From Emergomyces orientalis (Eukaryota > Ascomycota > Eurotiomycetes > Onygenales > Ajellomycetaceae), in contig MOWL01000049.1 of the NCBI GenBank assembly GCA_002110485.1, positions 434,001-498,000 on the forward strand: a DNA stretch of 64,000 bases, read 5' to 3'. The translations under genes and the position numbers were made by a program. Positions 1-11,277 of the stretch are shown here, one piece after another (positions within the stretch are counted from its first letter, which is position 1; each line of letters starts with the position of its first letter). The notes under the pieces were generated by a model. It was not told where the DNA came from. It saw nothing but the letters and a program-made list of their open reading frames with translations, and made no database searches.

Positions 1-20
1 CTACTTTTGTCCAATCCAAG

Positions 21-1061
21 ATGGAACTCAAGACTAGATTAGAGAGATATACACCGCTCAATCCAAATGACGACACGGTGCATTTTCTCGAGATGTTCTT
101 CAAATTTCTGCCTCAGGACGGGAAATATCATCTCTCCGAGGATGTGGTGGGCTGTAAGACAGATGCTAGTCTACACCAACTTGTTTCGAGTCTCGATACT
201 GGTCTTTTACGCCCCATAAAAGCTAACGGTGGTAAAACCCCTGCTATTATCCCTTCCCCTTGTTTTGGCGTGGAGGACTCGATCGAAGAACTCAATTCTA
301 TGGATTTCGAGTCTATCTCGCGGAACGAACAGCAACGTCTACGGAACGAGTGTCTTTCAAGGGATGGCCAAATGTGTGTGATATCGAAAGCTCACAACGA
401 GGATGCCCATCCACCCCCTGATTCGTTGTTTGCTCCACTGGAAACTGCCCACATTATCCCGTTCTCCCTAGGTAGCTTTTCTGATGAAGAAGAGCGTCTC
501 CGAACTTCTACAATATGGACAAGCATATATCGCTACTTCCCAAGTTTGCGTTCTCGCATGAATTTTACTTTAGAAAATGTTAATGAAGTGGAGAATGCGA
601 TGATGCTAATACCATCACTACATACCGAATTTGGTCGATTTCATTTTGCACTAGAAGCCACCACTTCGATTCATCGCTATCGCCTGAAGACCTACAGAAA
701 TTTTGCGACCATAAACAACCATCTTTTGCCTACGAACCGAATTGTAACGTTCACGAGTAACGATACCCGATACCCACTTCCTCATCCGATCTTAATCGAA
801 ATTCACACTGCTGTCGCCAATATACTCAATGCTACGGGAAGAGGCGAACTGGTTGAAAGAATCCAGAGGGAACAGGGCGATGCTGGGGGTGTTCTTGCGA
901 AAGACGGAAGCACCGACATTGGACAGATTCTTTCTTGCAGTCGGCTCAACCTGTTAACACAACCGAAGGAGTACGAACCACGGGATATGAAGCAGCCCTT
1001 ATCGAAGGAACAGACCCTAAAGGGGGATGATGTATTGAAAGAGAATCAGCCGGCTCGCTAG
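21..1061 (+). CDS. HNH endonuclease-domain protein (fungal HNH_2 type)
   Basis: A single uninterrupted frame of 346 codons begins at an ATG only 20 bases from the window edge. Residues about 107-123 (LRNECLSRDGQMCVIS) and 140-148 (LETAHIIPF) carry the Cys and the His-containing core seen in fungal HNH_2 domains. A third block around residues 185-209 (ENVNEVENAMMLIPSLHTEF) matches the family layout in which a conserved N and H follow the core. The role of these proteins is not established; the fold is a metal-dependent nuclease and the family is expanded in Pezizomycotina. The C-terminal 60 residues are polar and probably disordered. No mutational damage is seen, in contrast to the transposons further right. 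An upstream exon outside the window cannot be excluded. Confidence 0.8.
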   Translation: MELKTRLERYTPLNPNDDTVHFLEMFFKFLPQDGKYHLSEDVVGCKTDASLHQLVSSLDTGLLRPIKANGGKTPAIIPSPCFGVEDSIEELNSMDFESISRNEQQRLRNECLSRDGQMCVISKAHNEDAHPPPDSLFAPLETAHIIPFSLGSFSDEEERLRTSTIWTSIYRYFPSLRSRMNFTLENVNEVENAMMLIPSLHTEFGRFHFALEATTSIHRYRLKTYRNFATINNHLLPTNRIVTFTSNDTRYPLPHPILIEIHTAVANILNATGRGELVERIQREQGDAGGVLAKDGSTDIGQILSCSRLNLLTQPKEYEPRDMKQPLSKEQTLKGDDVLKENQPAR

Positions 1062-1544
1062 GATACCTGGATACCTGGTGTCACTACTTCAACTACGATA
1101 ACCTGTCTTTGTCCTCTCTGCTTTTCTTCCAATATTCTCTCTTACCTCACTGGGGAGATTGCGAATACTTTGTGAAGACCGTCTAATACGCCATTTTATT
1201 CTTGACGTCCTCCTTGTTTTTTATTTTGTTGCTCACGGTCCGCATATTTTTCTTCTTATCGATCCAACGAGCTCCATCCGGCATAACTGAGAAAGGAAGT
1301 GTTGTATTTTGAAGCGATACCCATACAGCTTTCCTGAATACTGTCAAGTATGACTTCAAGCCCAGGGCCGGGTACGTTCCAGTTCGTTGTGGAGATAGGA
1401 ACATGCTACCACAGCATATTTTCTCTTCATTCCACTTCTTCATTTTCTAGCACCTTATATATCTTAAATATTATTCTAGTTATTTATCTCTCTATAAACT
1501 AACATAAGGCGGGCTTATGAACTGACTATTTCTCGCATATTCAG
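1062..1544. other. Gap between HNH gene and carbonic anhydrase
   Basis: No convincing gene. The stretch must hold the promoter and first exon of the carbonic anhydrase, because the main coding exon begins after an acceptor at 1543-1544. I could not place that first exon. A minus-strand frame of 86 codons at 1183-1443 has no recognisable motif. Confidence 0.4.
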
Positions 1545-2176
1545 ATACCTACCAACTTGCATTGGCGAAGAACCGTCAGTGGGCCGCAAAGACAGCTGAG
1601 AAATATCCGTCACTTTTTCCCAAACTTGCATCAGTGCAGCACCCAGAGATCCTGTGGATTGGCTGCTCCGATTCGCGTTGCCCGGAAACTGCTATTTTGG
1701 GTCTTCAACCAGGAGATGTCTTCATGCACCGCAATATTGCCAACATTATCCAGCATAACGACATCAGCTCATCATCTGTTATTAAATATGCTGTAATCCA
1801 CCTGAAGGTCAAGCATATTGTCTTGTGTGGCCACACTGCCTGTGGTGGTGTTGCCACTTCTCTGGCAAATACCAAACTAGGGCTGCTGGATACCTGGCTC
1901 ATGCTACTCCATCGATTACGGGAGCAGAATCTACATATCCTCAAGGATCTAGATGCCATGGAAGCTGGTAAGAGCCTCATGGAAATTAACATACAGCATG
2001 GTGTGCGCACTTTAAAAGAGAACAGTGTTGTGCTGGATGCAATTCAGGAGCGAGGGCTCAAACTTCATGGTGTTCTATATGATGTTGGTAGTGGGGGGCT
2101 GGATACCGAAGAGCCTTGTAATATTGTCAGTTCCAGGATTGCTGCTTTCAAAATTGAGAAGCCGATGATGAATTAG
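1545..2176 (+). CDS. Beta-class carbonic anhydrase (main exon; first exon not located)
   Basis: The frame encodes a near-complete beta-carbonic anhydrase, which catalyses reversible CO2 hydration. The zinc ligands are visible: Cys in CSDSR (TGC at 1664-1666) and His and Cys in CGHTACGG (CAC 1832-1834, TGT 1841-1843). The Asp/Arg dyad of CSDSR is intact. Other family blocks are HRNIANI, SSSVIKYAV and the C-terminal VLYDVGSGGL. The frame is open upstream to a TTTCTC-rich tract ending in CAG at 1542-1544, and no ATG precedes the conserved region, so the start codon probably lies in an upstream exon. Length from the acceptor is about 210 residues, close to fungal enzymes of about 220. No mitochondrial presequence can be judged without the first exon. 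The gene could be damaged at its 5' end, but the body has no stops or frameshifts. Confidence 0.8.
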
Positions 2177-4120
2177 TTGATTTCATTTGGTCTACGTTGT
2201 ACGATACTGGTGCTGCTCTTGTTTTCATTGCCTTGTACAGTACATCAGCCTTGAGAGCGAGGTTTGTGTGGGATCTCTTCCTCAGCTCTGGAGTCCAATG
2301 GCGCATTCTGTGTTTTAGCGAAGGCTAATGCTTCCTACGTTGTTTAGTTATTTTTCTATTTTTGAACAATAGACCGCTCTTACGGTTGCTCTTAGAGAAT
2401 AATACTCATATAATAAGGATTACATCTCGAGGATCTCTGCTCAATCTTCTGTGCCTTCAAATATTATTGGTTCTTCTTGGTTTTTCCAAATTCGACGACT
2501 AAAGCATACAGAGAAATGTTTCCCTGTTATTGATACCGCTATGGCATTGTTTATAACTGATGGAGGTGGAAGGTTGGTTGATTGTGTTACGTGATACTAG
2601 GGCTACCCGGGTCACATGCCCCACACACACATATATATTTTAGCTAGCTAGGTAGTTCTATATGATAGGCTTGATGCACTCTATGAGATTGTACTATCTA
2701 GCGGGCGCAGCTCTCTCATATAGGAGTGCGGGTCACGTGGTCTACTAAGGGCATCCTGCCAACAATAACTACTCGGGATTAAGCGTATGTAAGGTATGCG
2801 TCTAGCGCATCAATTTTGGCCGATCCGCTGTCTCATCAGACTCTACAAGAGAAACAATGGTTGGTTGCTGATTAAACTAATGCTGTGATTCTACTTATAC
2901 ATCTGTACTAGTATCTCTCCCCCTCCAGGTAGCTAATACATACCTAACACCCGACACAGAAGCCTGACATAATTATTCGCAAAGCAGACTTTTTCCTGGG
3001 TCTCATTCCTCCATGCAAAGACATAAAAAGATGAAGAAAATAAACTGCAAATAACATGCTAAACAATAATTTATGTAATTTCAGAGCACTCGCTCCTTCA
3101 CCTCGCACTCCTCTTTTGGGATGTAATGAAAGAAGCTGTGGCCAGATTCTACGTGAAGTAACAGCCATGATCATACAGGTAGTCGATTCCAGTCCAAAAA
3201 CGAATCCACCCGGTCCCTTAGTGATGGCTCTTGGGTATCTATTTCCACGAAAGAAGCCTTTGTTTCTAGATTGATTCCTAAAGGCTCGCACGTTGCAGTT
3301 TGCTCGGAAACATCGATCTCATTGCTAGTAGCAGGGGACGTTTTTGACCCATCCGATGATAACTCGGTGTTGCATTCATCCCCGGTGCGAGTAACCGTTC
3401 CAGTTTGGCTGGCCGCTTGGAAGGTGGCTGTTGATTTTTGCCTTCTTCTTCTTCGTCATGGGAATGGTTCATCTCGCGATCCATCCCGGGGGTAACTGAT
3501 TCAACTTTCGGGACCGCTGCCCTATTCAAATGCTCAGGGACCTTTCCGGTGGGAGAATAACGCAACAAAACCACCTCGTCGTCAACTTTCGCCTGCTCCT
3601 TGACTGGATTTCCAGACGCCGATGACAGTGAGGTTTGTAGGCTATCAAGAATCCTGCAATAATTGCTAGGCTTATCAGGAATGTTTTGACTTGCACTCCA
3701 CTCTTTTTTTCTGGATGGGGGGGTTTATTACGCCCGGGGCCCTTGGGAGGGACAGTGATCTAATTTATTTCACTTCACTTAAAGGTTAGAGAGATGTTGG
3801 GTACTACTCTAGATTATTCAGCTCCTTGCTTACTTAGTGTGCTACACAGCACCATAGCAGAGATTTCATCTCTATTACATTCTTTTAGCTAGATCTATAT
3901 TACTACATTTTATTGCATATATTGCACTGTATATACGATCCAATAAATCCTGAACCACCCTTCCTCATATATTTCTTCTCGCCTACGTCAAGTCTCCAGG
4001 GAATTTCTGTCGGACACTGTTTTCTGGCTATCTCTGTCAATATAACCATAGGCAAGAGGTGCAGAATTGTACTTTTGGTCTAATAGGTTGAGATTCCACC
4101 CGATTTAACATCCTCTAAAC
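2177..4120. other. Long gap with possible minus-strand coding remnant at about 2944-3700
   Basis: No gene is certain. On the minus strand, 3278-3574 encodes an acidic, polar stretch (a DEEEEGKNQQ-type segment) that stays open upstream to about 3700. A different minus frame at about 3610-3690 encodes a hydrophobic run (FLISLAIIAGFLIAY) like a membrane helix, and 2944-3291 is open in another frame. This could be a spliced or broken membrane protein gene; I do not recognise it. The rest is AT-rich, with TA/CA simple sequence near 2630 and a G-run near 3718. Confidence 0.25.
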
Positions 4121-5071
4121 ATGTTGACCTGCCTGGGTTCTGCTAATGATGTGGCTCATTCTTCTTCCTCTGCCTCTGAACGAACATATGGTAGTCACCA
4201 TGAGAATTCAAGCAGCACTATCTTGGCAACTGCAGGAGAATACATCAACACACATGTCTACTCTGGGCTAAAGTCAATGGAAAAAATCGTACGCCATCAA
4301 AGAGACCAGCTAGAAGGTGGGGCGACCAGAAATCAGTTTGTTTACTTTTCACACGTCCCATAACAGATCGCGAACAAGCTGTTGGAAAACCACGCCTGCA
4401 TTGGGAAGTCATCATGGGTGTCATACGATGGCAATCTACAGGATATGGTCATTAAGCTGCTTCCTTCTCCTGGTCATGAGAGTTTTAGTGTGATGTTTAC
4501 AGGAAGACTGTACACGAAAGTCAATAGTATGAGTTTGCCTCAAAATTCCCTACTGGGGAAAGGTAGCGCTACTCATAAATTATTGAACTCGTCCAAAGAG
4601 CCTGATGCCTCATTTGTGCCTGGTGTTCTGCCCACTGGCAGGTCAATGGCATGGCCTTCTATTGTATTGGAGACTGGGCTTTCTGAATCTCTTGCACATC
4701 TTCGGCTGAATGCCCGTTGGTGGATTGAACAGTCAGCTGGGGAGGTCCAGATTGTTATTCTGGTCAAGATCTACTCTAAGTCTACAGTGTCTCACATTGT
4801 AATCGAAAAATGGGAACCAACTACAATCCAATATGCTAGCATAAGAGCCAGCGCCCCGAGCCCTCGAGTCACCGCGACAAAAACTCTAGATATTGAGATA
4901 TCACGAAGCATTAATACTGGTGCTCAGGTAGTTGGTGGACCTTTGACTTTGGAGTTCGACAAGGTGTTTTTACGGCCTCCGACTGCCAGTACGCGAGAGA
5001 GGAATATTGTCTTCAACCAGGGAGATTTTGAAAGTTTGGCACAAGCTGTTTGGCAAGTGCAAGGATTATAA
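4121..5071 (+). CDS. Uncharacterised fungal protein, probable two-exon gene
   Basis: ATG 4121 opens a frame that hits TAA at 4361-4363 and continues in the same frame to 5071. A consistent model is exon 1 4121-4288, intron 4289-4366 (GTACGC...AACAG, 78 nt, phase 0) and exon 2 4367-5071, which removes the TAA and gives 290 residues. The alternative is one nonsense mutation. The C-terminal two thirds (SMAWPSIVLETGLSES, ARWWIEQSAGEVQIVILVKI, IVIEKWE) belong to a protein family common in Aspergillus and Penicillium relatives. The alternating beta/alpha pattern with acidic residues recalls restriction-endonuclease-like folds, but that assignment is my inference. The N-terminal about 50 residues are Ser-rich. 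No neighbour suggests a function. Confidence 0.55.
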
Positions 5072-5741
5072 ATACATGCAATGCTGAACTTGCTGAGACC
5101 ACGAACCTACACGACCGCATTTGGTGTATATGTGTTCATACCTACTTCTAGCAATTCTTTAACAATTCCTCAGACTCCTTGAAAATACAGGAGAAGCTAT
5201 TACCCACTCAAAAAAATATCAAACAAAAACAGTCCCCAAAAAACATAGTTAACAAGTCGAGGAGATGAAGGCAATGAATAACAATAGACAAGAAGAAAAT
5301 CTTGAAAAAGCATACACATGTTGAGAAGTCTGAACATAGTAGTGTATTCCTCTACATCAAACGAGGGAGTGGAAAGATGTACCTCTCCATTCTTAAAGCG
5401 ACAGTGCGGGCAGCGAGAATCATTGCGTGTAGTCTGACTACTCGACACTACTCCGTACTAATTACCAAGTTACCTCCGTCACAGCAGCTGAAAAGGTAAA
5501 GAAAAAGGAATACGAGATTCGCAGCTGAGGCCCCAGTTCCGTCTGAAAATAAAAAGCGAAAGGAACCCGGCCCATCATTAAGAACCTGTCTTAACGGCCG
5601 TTTACATCGTCCTCGTCCATAATCGCAATCATAAAAAAAAAAGGCACTATCAAGATGACAGAATCGGACACGAAACAAGAGCCATCACCTATTTACTAGC
5701 TCCCTCCGGACCATCCTACGAACAAGCCTCCGGACGCAACA
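5072..5741. other. Intergenic, no gene seen
   Basis: Nothing convincing is coded here. Features are short A-runs near 5214-5240 and 5630-5642. The last about 100 bases presumably held the promoter of the Maf-like pseudogene. Confidence 0.4.
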
Positions 5742-6455
5742 ATGCCTCAGCAGCACTACCCCCGCCCACCCCCCTTCTCTCTACCCAGTCTCTCCGAACT
5801 ACGTACGAAGCGCGTAATCCTCGCCTCCGCCTCCCCATGCCGCAAGCAAATAATCTCCTACCTAGGCTTGCAAAATGTAGAAATAATCCCATCAAACACC
5901 AGAAGATTTGCCCAAAACACTCTCCCCCTCGCCTTGCAAACCACAACTCAAAAGGCGATCACCATATATCAGCAGGAAATTGATAATGCAGAAAAGGGAG
6001 ACCCAGCATTGATTATTGCTGCAGATATGATTGTTGTTGATGCTTCTATGGGGGAGATATTAGAGAAACCACACTCAGAGGTGCATCATATTATGATGTT
6101 ACAGGATTTGTGAGATGTAGGCAATCATAAAGTTTACACTGTGATTGTGGTGATGGTGCTGTTGGAAAGTGCGCAGGATCCAGCTTATGTGTTGGAGACA
6201 GTTGTGAAGGAGATGAAAGTGAGGTTTGATTCACAGGTTACAGATGAGTTGAAACTAGCGTATGTGCGCACGCGAGAAGCGGTTGATAAAGCAGGTGGGT
6301 ATGGAATGCAGGGTCTAGGCTCGAGTTTGGTCAAGAGGATTTATGATAATGTGATTGGTTTGCCGTTGTGGGTAACGTTGAAATTGATTGAGAAGGTCAT
6401 GACCATGGCTAATGATGATGATGTGTTGGCTAGCGAGTTACTCGAAGAAGAGTGA
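5742..6455 (+). pseudogene. Maf-like (nucleotide pyrophosphatase family) pseudogene
   Basis: The frame matches the fungal Maf/YhdE-type family, which hydrolyses modified or non-canonical nucleoside triphosphates. Recognisable blocks are VILASASPCRKQ (family ASPRRKQ), DPALIIAADMIVV (family AADTIV), GEILEKP, then AYVRTREAVDKAGGYGMQGLGS and VIGLPL. An in-frame TGA at 6111-6113 lies between MLQDL and HKVYT, where the family keeps an Arg, so CGA to TGA explains it. Key residues are changed: the second Arg-like position of the ASPRR loop is Cys and the Thr of AADT is Met. The RIDGSYDN segment has lost about three residues (LVKRIYDN). The reading frame is the same on both sides of the stop. These changes together argue for loss of function rather than an intron. 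Confidence 0.8.
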
Positions 6456-7144
6456 AGATCCATGATATATGAAATACCATTTCTATGTGGTGGTTTTTTG
6501 ACACCTACGGTGGGGGCCAAGAAGACAGGACACGGCAAGATGAGAGAAGTGCAAGAAAAGAAAGAGAAAATAGAAATGATGAAGAAAAGATGTTGAAGCA
6601 GCAGAAGAATATTTATATAGTTGAGAAAGCAGCAATATTGTGCTAAACCTTATGAGGCAACTCCCCATGATACGGTATACCTCTATGGTCTGTAAGATGG
6701 GGGTGCAGCCACTCAGAGCATCCCATTTTCGACACTGTTTTAAGCCCATTCCAGGCCACGTGACGCGAAACCTACGCTGCTTTTATTTCAATAACACACC
6801 TCATGTCTCGTGTTAACAACCATTTTCCACATGCATACCTCAGACACAGCAATAGTTGCAATATTGTATTCACAAGCTATCAATGCTCAGCCTTGTTGTA
6901 GAATGATGATACTCTACTTTTTATAATATATAAATTCAATGTCTTCTACTTCTTTGAAGTATTTCCTTTGTTCACTCTCAGTGATACTGTCTCTACTGTC
7001 TTTGTATACACTTATTTACACTGCTTCTTTTTGGTTTTTTTATGCTCGTTACTTTCTCTATTTTCTTTTATTATACAAATGACATGTTTTCTCAATGAAC
7101 TTGCTTATGAAAATTCTTCAAATTCATCAAGAAAAGCTGATATA
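6456..7144. other. AT-rich intergenic sequence
   Basis: No gene is supported. T-rich and A-rich strand-biased stretches resemble the heavily mutated repeats nearby, so it may contain unrecognisable repeat sequence. It ends at the left edge of a retroelement relic. Confidence 0.35.
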
Positions 7145-7746
7145 TGTGACAGACCTACGCCGATAAATCGGCATATGATATATAGGGCTTAGTATACAAA
7201 GTAGAAAATGTTAAGAAGAGAAAGAAAAAGAGTATAGTAAATATTGACATGAGATTATTTTATGAGTGAAGCAGAAAAATAGTTCACCTGTTGACATGCA
7301 ATTTATTCAGTGAATATCGGCATGGCAAGTGCATATCAGCGCTATCATTGGAGCGGAAAACCATGAAGCACCTGTGGGCGGAATGGTCCATTAACTGGGC
7401 ATAGTTTATCACATTAGCCCCCCCCTCCTTCTACGATCGAGGGTCCAGCGGTAGGGTCGTGGGCGTGCGCCTTCCATCAATCAAGAGCTGCTGTTTCAGA
7501 GAGCACTGAGCCTGATGTTCATGATGACTGATTATAGCTCACTCATTTCATGAGATATTGTTGACTGTGATCATGAAGTCATTCATCTATGATGTTTTCA
7601 ATCTCTTATTCAAGCTTGTTGTCTTCTTCTATGATGCCTGGTGATTGTCAGTCAGATGTTGTTTGAGAAGAAAATAAATCAGTAACTGTATAATAGAGAA
7701 GACTTGTGTGAAAGATATTATAAATTTCAGAAAATGTGTTCAGATA
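7145..7746 (-). mobile_element. Relic of family E chromovirus, 3' end (LTR plus chromodomain end)
   Basis: 7145-7413 aligns with the 246-bp LTR seen at 29663, 47737 and 53102, but is diverged and longer (269 bp). As in the complete element at 47737, it is followed by TTAGCCCCCCC, the complement of the polypurine tract. The next 330 bases align with the chromodomain and integrase-end region of that element (47983-48260) on the minus strand, with C-to-T changes throughout. The relic stops at 7747, where a family D LTR in the same orientation interrupts it. No frame is open. It is the oldest layer of the left nest. Confidence 0.75.
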
Positions 7747-7933
7747 TGTAAGAGGCAAGCAATTAGGTATGAAAGAACTATATTGTGTCTAATATACAAG
7801 AAGAAAAGCTTAAGAAAGAAAAGAGAAAGAAAAGAAAGAAGTACAAAGAGTGTATAGAAAAGCACTCTAAGCACAGATTGCAAGCAAGAGCTAGTCACTA
7901 GTGTGAAAGCTATTAGTCTGTTTGAATGACTAG
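7747..7933 (-). repeat. Family D LTR, first part (interrupted by element A)
   Basis: The sequence is the reverse complement of the 226-bp LTR of the family D element at 23859, starting TGTAAGAGG and running to GACTAG. It is interrupted at CTAG by the 10.7-kb element A and resumes at 18662. C-to-T and G-to-A differences are frequent. Confidence 0.8.
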
Positions 7934-8281
7934 TGTGGTGGGGAATCTCGGCGTGGTATTACTTTTCGCCGAGACCGCCTCATATATTTGTTTGGCATGG
8001 CTGCCTCATATTCCCATTATCCTTTGACACACGTGTGGATTCGGCGAAGATTGATTGTACGCAGAGCAGTGAGATTGCTCCTTTTTGATTGTGTGATTTG
8101 ATATGTGATTGATTGCTTGTTCTTCTTCTATATTTGAATCTCCTATGTGTTCTTTTGTATTGCTATTTGGATAGCTCATTGAATAGAATATTGTATACAC
8201 AGTGAACTTATCAACCTCCTTACAATCCCGCTGCTCCTGCCCACGTGCCGTCAAAAGCGCACAACCCCTTATTCCACTTCA
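7934..8281 (+). repeat. 5' LTR of element A
   Basis: 348 bp, TGTGGTGGGG...CCACTTCA. It is followed directly by a TTGGTGTCCCTGGGAAGG primer site. Confidence 0.9.
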
Positions 8282-8308
8282 TTGGTGTCCCTGGGAAGGC
8301 AATTCAAA

Positions 8309-11275
8309 ATGGATGAGCAGGTGATAGCTACAACTGATATGATTTCTCTCAACATTTTGTCTTTTCTGCTTTTGTTGAGCATTCTTTTCAATAGTGTTCA
8401 TTTGTGGAAGCCTCTGATTGGCCGATATGGCCGATATCGACAGTGGATAATGAAGGATGCGAGCGAATGCCCCACTGATAAGCTCAATTTGAATACTCAT
8501 ATCTCTATTCAACAAATGAAAGAAGAGAGAAATGTTGAGAAAAGTGATAAAAAAAAAGATCTTTGACAAAAAGATCTAAAGTGAATGTTGAAATTCCTTC
8601 TCTTTCTTGAGAATTTGAGATTTGAATATAAAAAGAATATTGATATTGATAGTATTGTTGAACTCTTTCTCTTATGTGAACAGAAGTCTTTTGTGTATTT
8701 CTTTCTTTCTCAATATATGTCTTTCAAGCATTCTCGGTCAGATTCTACTGCTCATTGTCAAACTCAGTCAGGAAAGGTCTCTGCAGCGCCCCCGAAAATA
8801 GAAGTTAGCAAAGAGAAGACAGAAGCTAGCAAAGAAAAGATGACTACACCCACTACTATCTCATCCAGTCAGCCGACTCCCAATAGTGGACTGCCATATC
8901 AATGTCTTGTCATGCCGATGCCGATTCCTGGAGCACCTGGAGCCCCATTCTTTGATGGAAGAAACATTACTGCTTTTGTTGATCAATATGAGGCAATGTG
9001 CACCTTGCATTTCGTTGCAGGAATCGATGCTCTGGCGGTATTACGGAACTATTGTACCATGGAACTGCAGGGCCATATCGATCAGCTTGTCTTGGATCAT
9101 AAGACATGGGAAATGGTTAAAAAGCAGTTGCTTGCTGATTTCTGGCATGAAGATGCTTATCAACAGATGTATAATCAATCTTACCTTCATGCATTGTGCA
9201 ACAAAACTCATTCTACCAGCCAGGAGATCCTTGTCTACTGTCATCAATTTCATGCAGTTGCAATGTCTCTCATTTGCAAGAATAAATTGCAACAATCTCT
9301 TGCTTGTATCTGGTTTCTTCAAGGACTTTCAGAAGATATTCATGAAAAAGCTTTCCACACTGCTGGATTTGATAAGATTAGTCAATCTGAATGGGAACTG
9401 CTGAAGATCTGCAATGCTGTGTCTCAAATGCAGAAGACAAAGAAAGAGATTGCACGAGTTCTAGCACCTGATGTTTTCCTCAACTCTATTCCATCAATGC
9501 AGCCATCTGCTCAGCCCGTGTTTAATCCGCCCACATTGAATGTGCCTGTGCCGACCGCTTCGGCGATGCCTGCTCCGGATGCGAAAACACAGAATCTGAG
9601 TGATAACATTCTTGAGAACCTTGTCAACTGAATGAACACATTATCTCTGGTGATCACTGGCATTCAAAACCAGGGAAACATGCAGCAAAATGTGACTGCT
9701 CCAAAGGTTCTTCTTACTCGAGGACGTGATCCTGCATTGAATTTGCCAAATATGTCTTACTATGAAACTCAATGTGAATCTGGAGGCCTGTCTCGATCTT
9801 GATCCGGAAGCTTTGTTCAATACAATCAACCGCCGATGTCATGCTGGGGTTGCGGAGATTCAAACCATATGCTTCCAAATTGCTTAGCAATCGGCTGGCT
9901 CATCAATCAGGGCAAGATTCATCGGAATATGATTGGAGAATACTATGAGGGTAATGTGATGAGAAAAGGCCCGAAGATTGCTGTCAATCAACTTGAGTCT
10001 CATATTGTTACAATTGAATGACTTTTGAAGCAAATGGCTGCACCGCTGACTGTCCCAACCGCGGATAAACTTCGGAATGATGGTAGTATCCGGGTATTTC
10101 CTGACGGATCCCCGATGCCATCGGTGAATGCCGTAAGCATATGTGATATTGAATTTGATAGTGGCCCTGAGGAAGGTGATATGACCAATAGTGAGATGGA
10201 GGAGATTGTTAGTGTAATGACTGCTTTCACTTCTACTGAGAAGGATAAGGCCTCTTCTATGAATAAAAATCAAGCAACACTTTCCAGACAAATTGAGATG
10301 AAGAAGAGACTGTCAACAACACATTCTTGATACAATGACAGATATTCAGATGAGAAATCAGTTTCTTTTGCTCAAGATGTGATCTCTGCTTCACAGAAAG
10401 ATGATGAGGATGATAATTCTCAACCTCTCCATGATGAACAGCTTCAGGGTGGAAGTTCAAAGCTCAGAGACAGTGGAATTATCTCAGATTCAGAAATGAC
10501 AGATGCTCTGCAGATTCAGAAGAAAACTGTTCTCTGCAGGCCTCAGAAACTCAAAGAGTCAAAGCTTTCTGCAGAAATGAAGAATAAAGACAATATGACA
10601 ATCACAACACAGTGAATATTCAAGAAAATCATGCACTAAAAAATTGGTGGAATTCAGATTAAAGATCTCATGACATGCTTCACTCAACTTCAGCACATGT
10701 TCTTTCAAAATCTTCCCATCGAAGTTCAACAGCATATGATTCGGGATGATGCAGCCACCGTTGCCCTGGTTCAATCTGACACTTCTGTTGCTGAGTATAA
10801 TCCTCATTGGAATCTTGTTTTAGTTGGACACATCAAGTTCACTGTCGGAATTGGAAAGGGGGAAACTGAGGCAATATTTGATGAAGATGTGGAAATTAAC
10901 TGTTTTGTTGAAAGAACTGCATTAGATCTTGATCTCATCATTCAAAGGGATGCTGTCAAACCTATTCTTGGAGCTGGGGGTCAGCAGAGTGATGTCATTG
11001 AAATCTGCAAGAATGTTTCTGTTCATCTTGAATCTGTTATGATGTCTCAGACATTCTTTATCATGAAATGCGGTTCTCATGATTGCATTCTCAGCTGATC
11101 ATATGAAAACGCGACGCGTTTGGCAAGAACTACAGATAACAAAGACAGCATTCTTGTTCATGTTTTTGATCCAAAGGATGAGAAGAATCAGGTGTCTTTT
11201 CTTGATTATTCTTCCAGCAATCATGAAGATTGAAAGTTAGATGATCTTCATGACAAAGTGCAGACTTTAAACTAG
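8309..11275 (+). pseudogene. gag-protease relic of element A
   Basis: It corresponds codon by codon to the open 988-codon frame of copy B (31041-34007). The longest open pieces are 8585-9631 and 10670-11098. In-frame stops are nearly all TGA at positions where copy B has CGA, TGG or similar (for example 9628, 9799 and 10018). The CCHC knuckle CWGCGDSNHMLPNC survives at about 9842. The protease region reads FDEDVEIN where copy B has FDGGAEIN, so the catalytic DG is lost. The TTTAAAC heptamer before the TAG is kept at 11266-11272. Confidence 0.88.
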
Positions 11276-11277
11276 AT

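Noticed and set aside
1183..1443. Minus-strand frame of 86 codons
   Set aside because: No motif, lies in the expected 5' region of the carbonic anhydrase, and could be chance.
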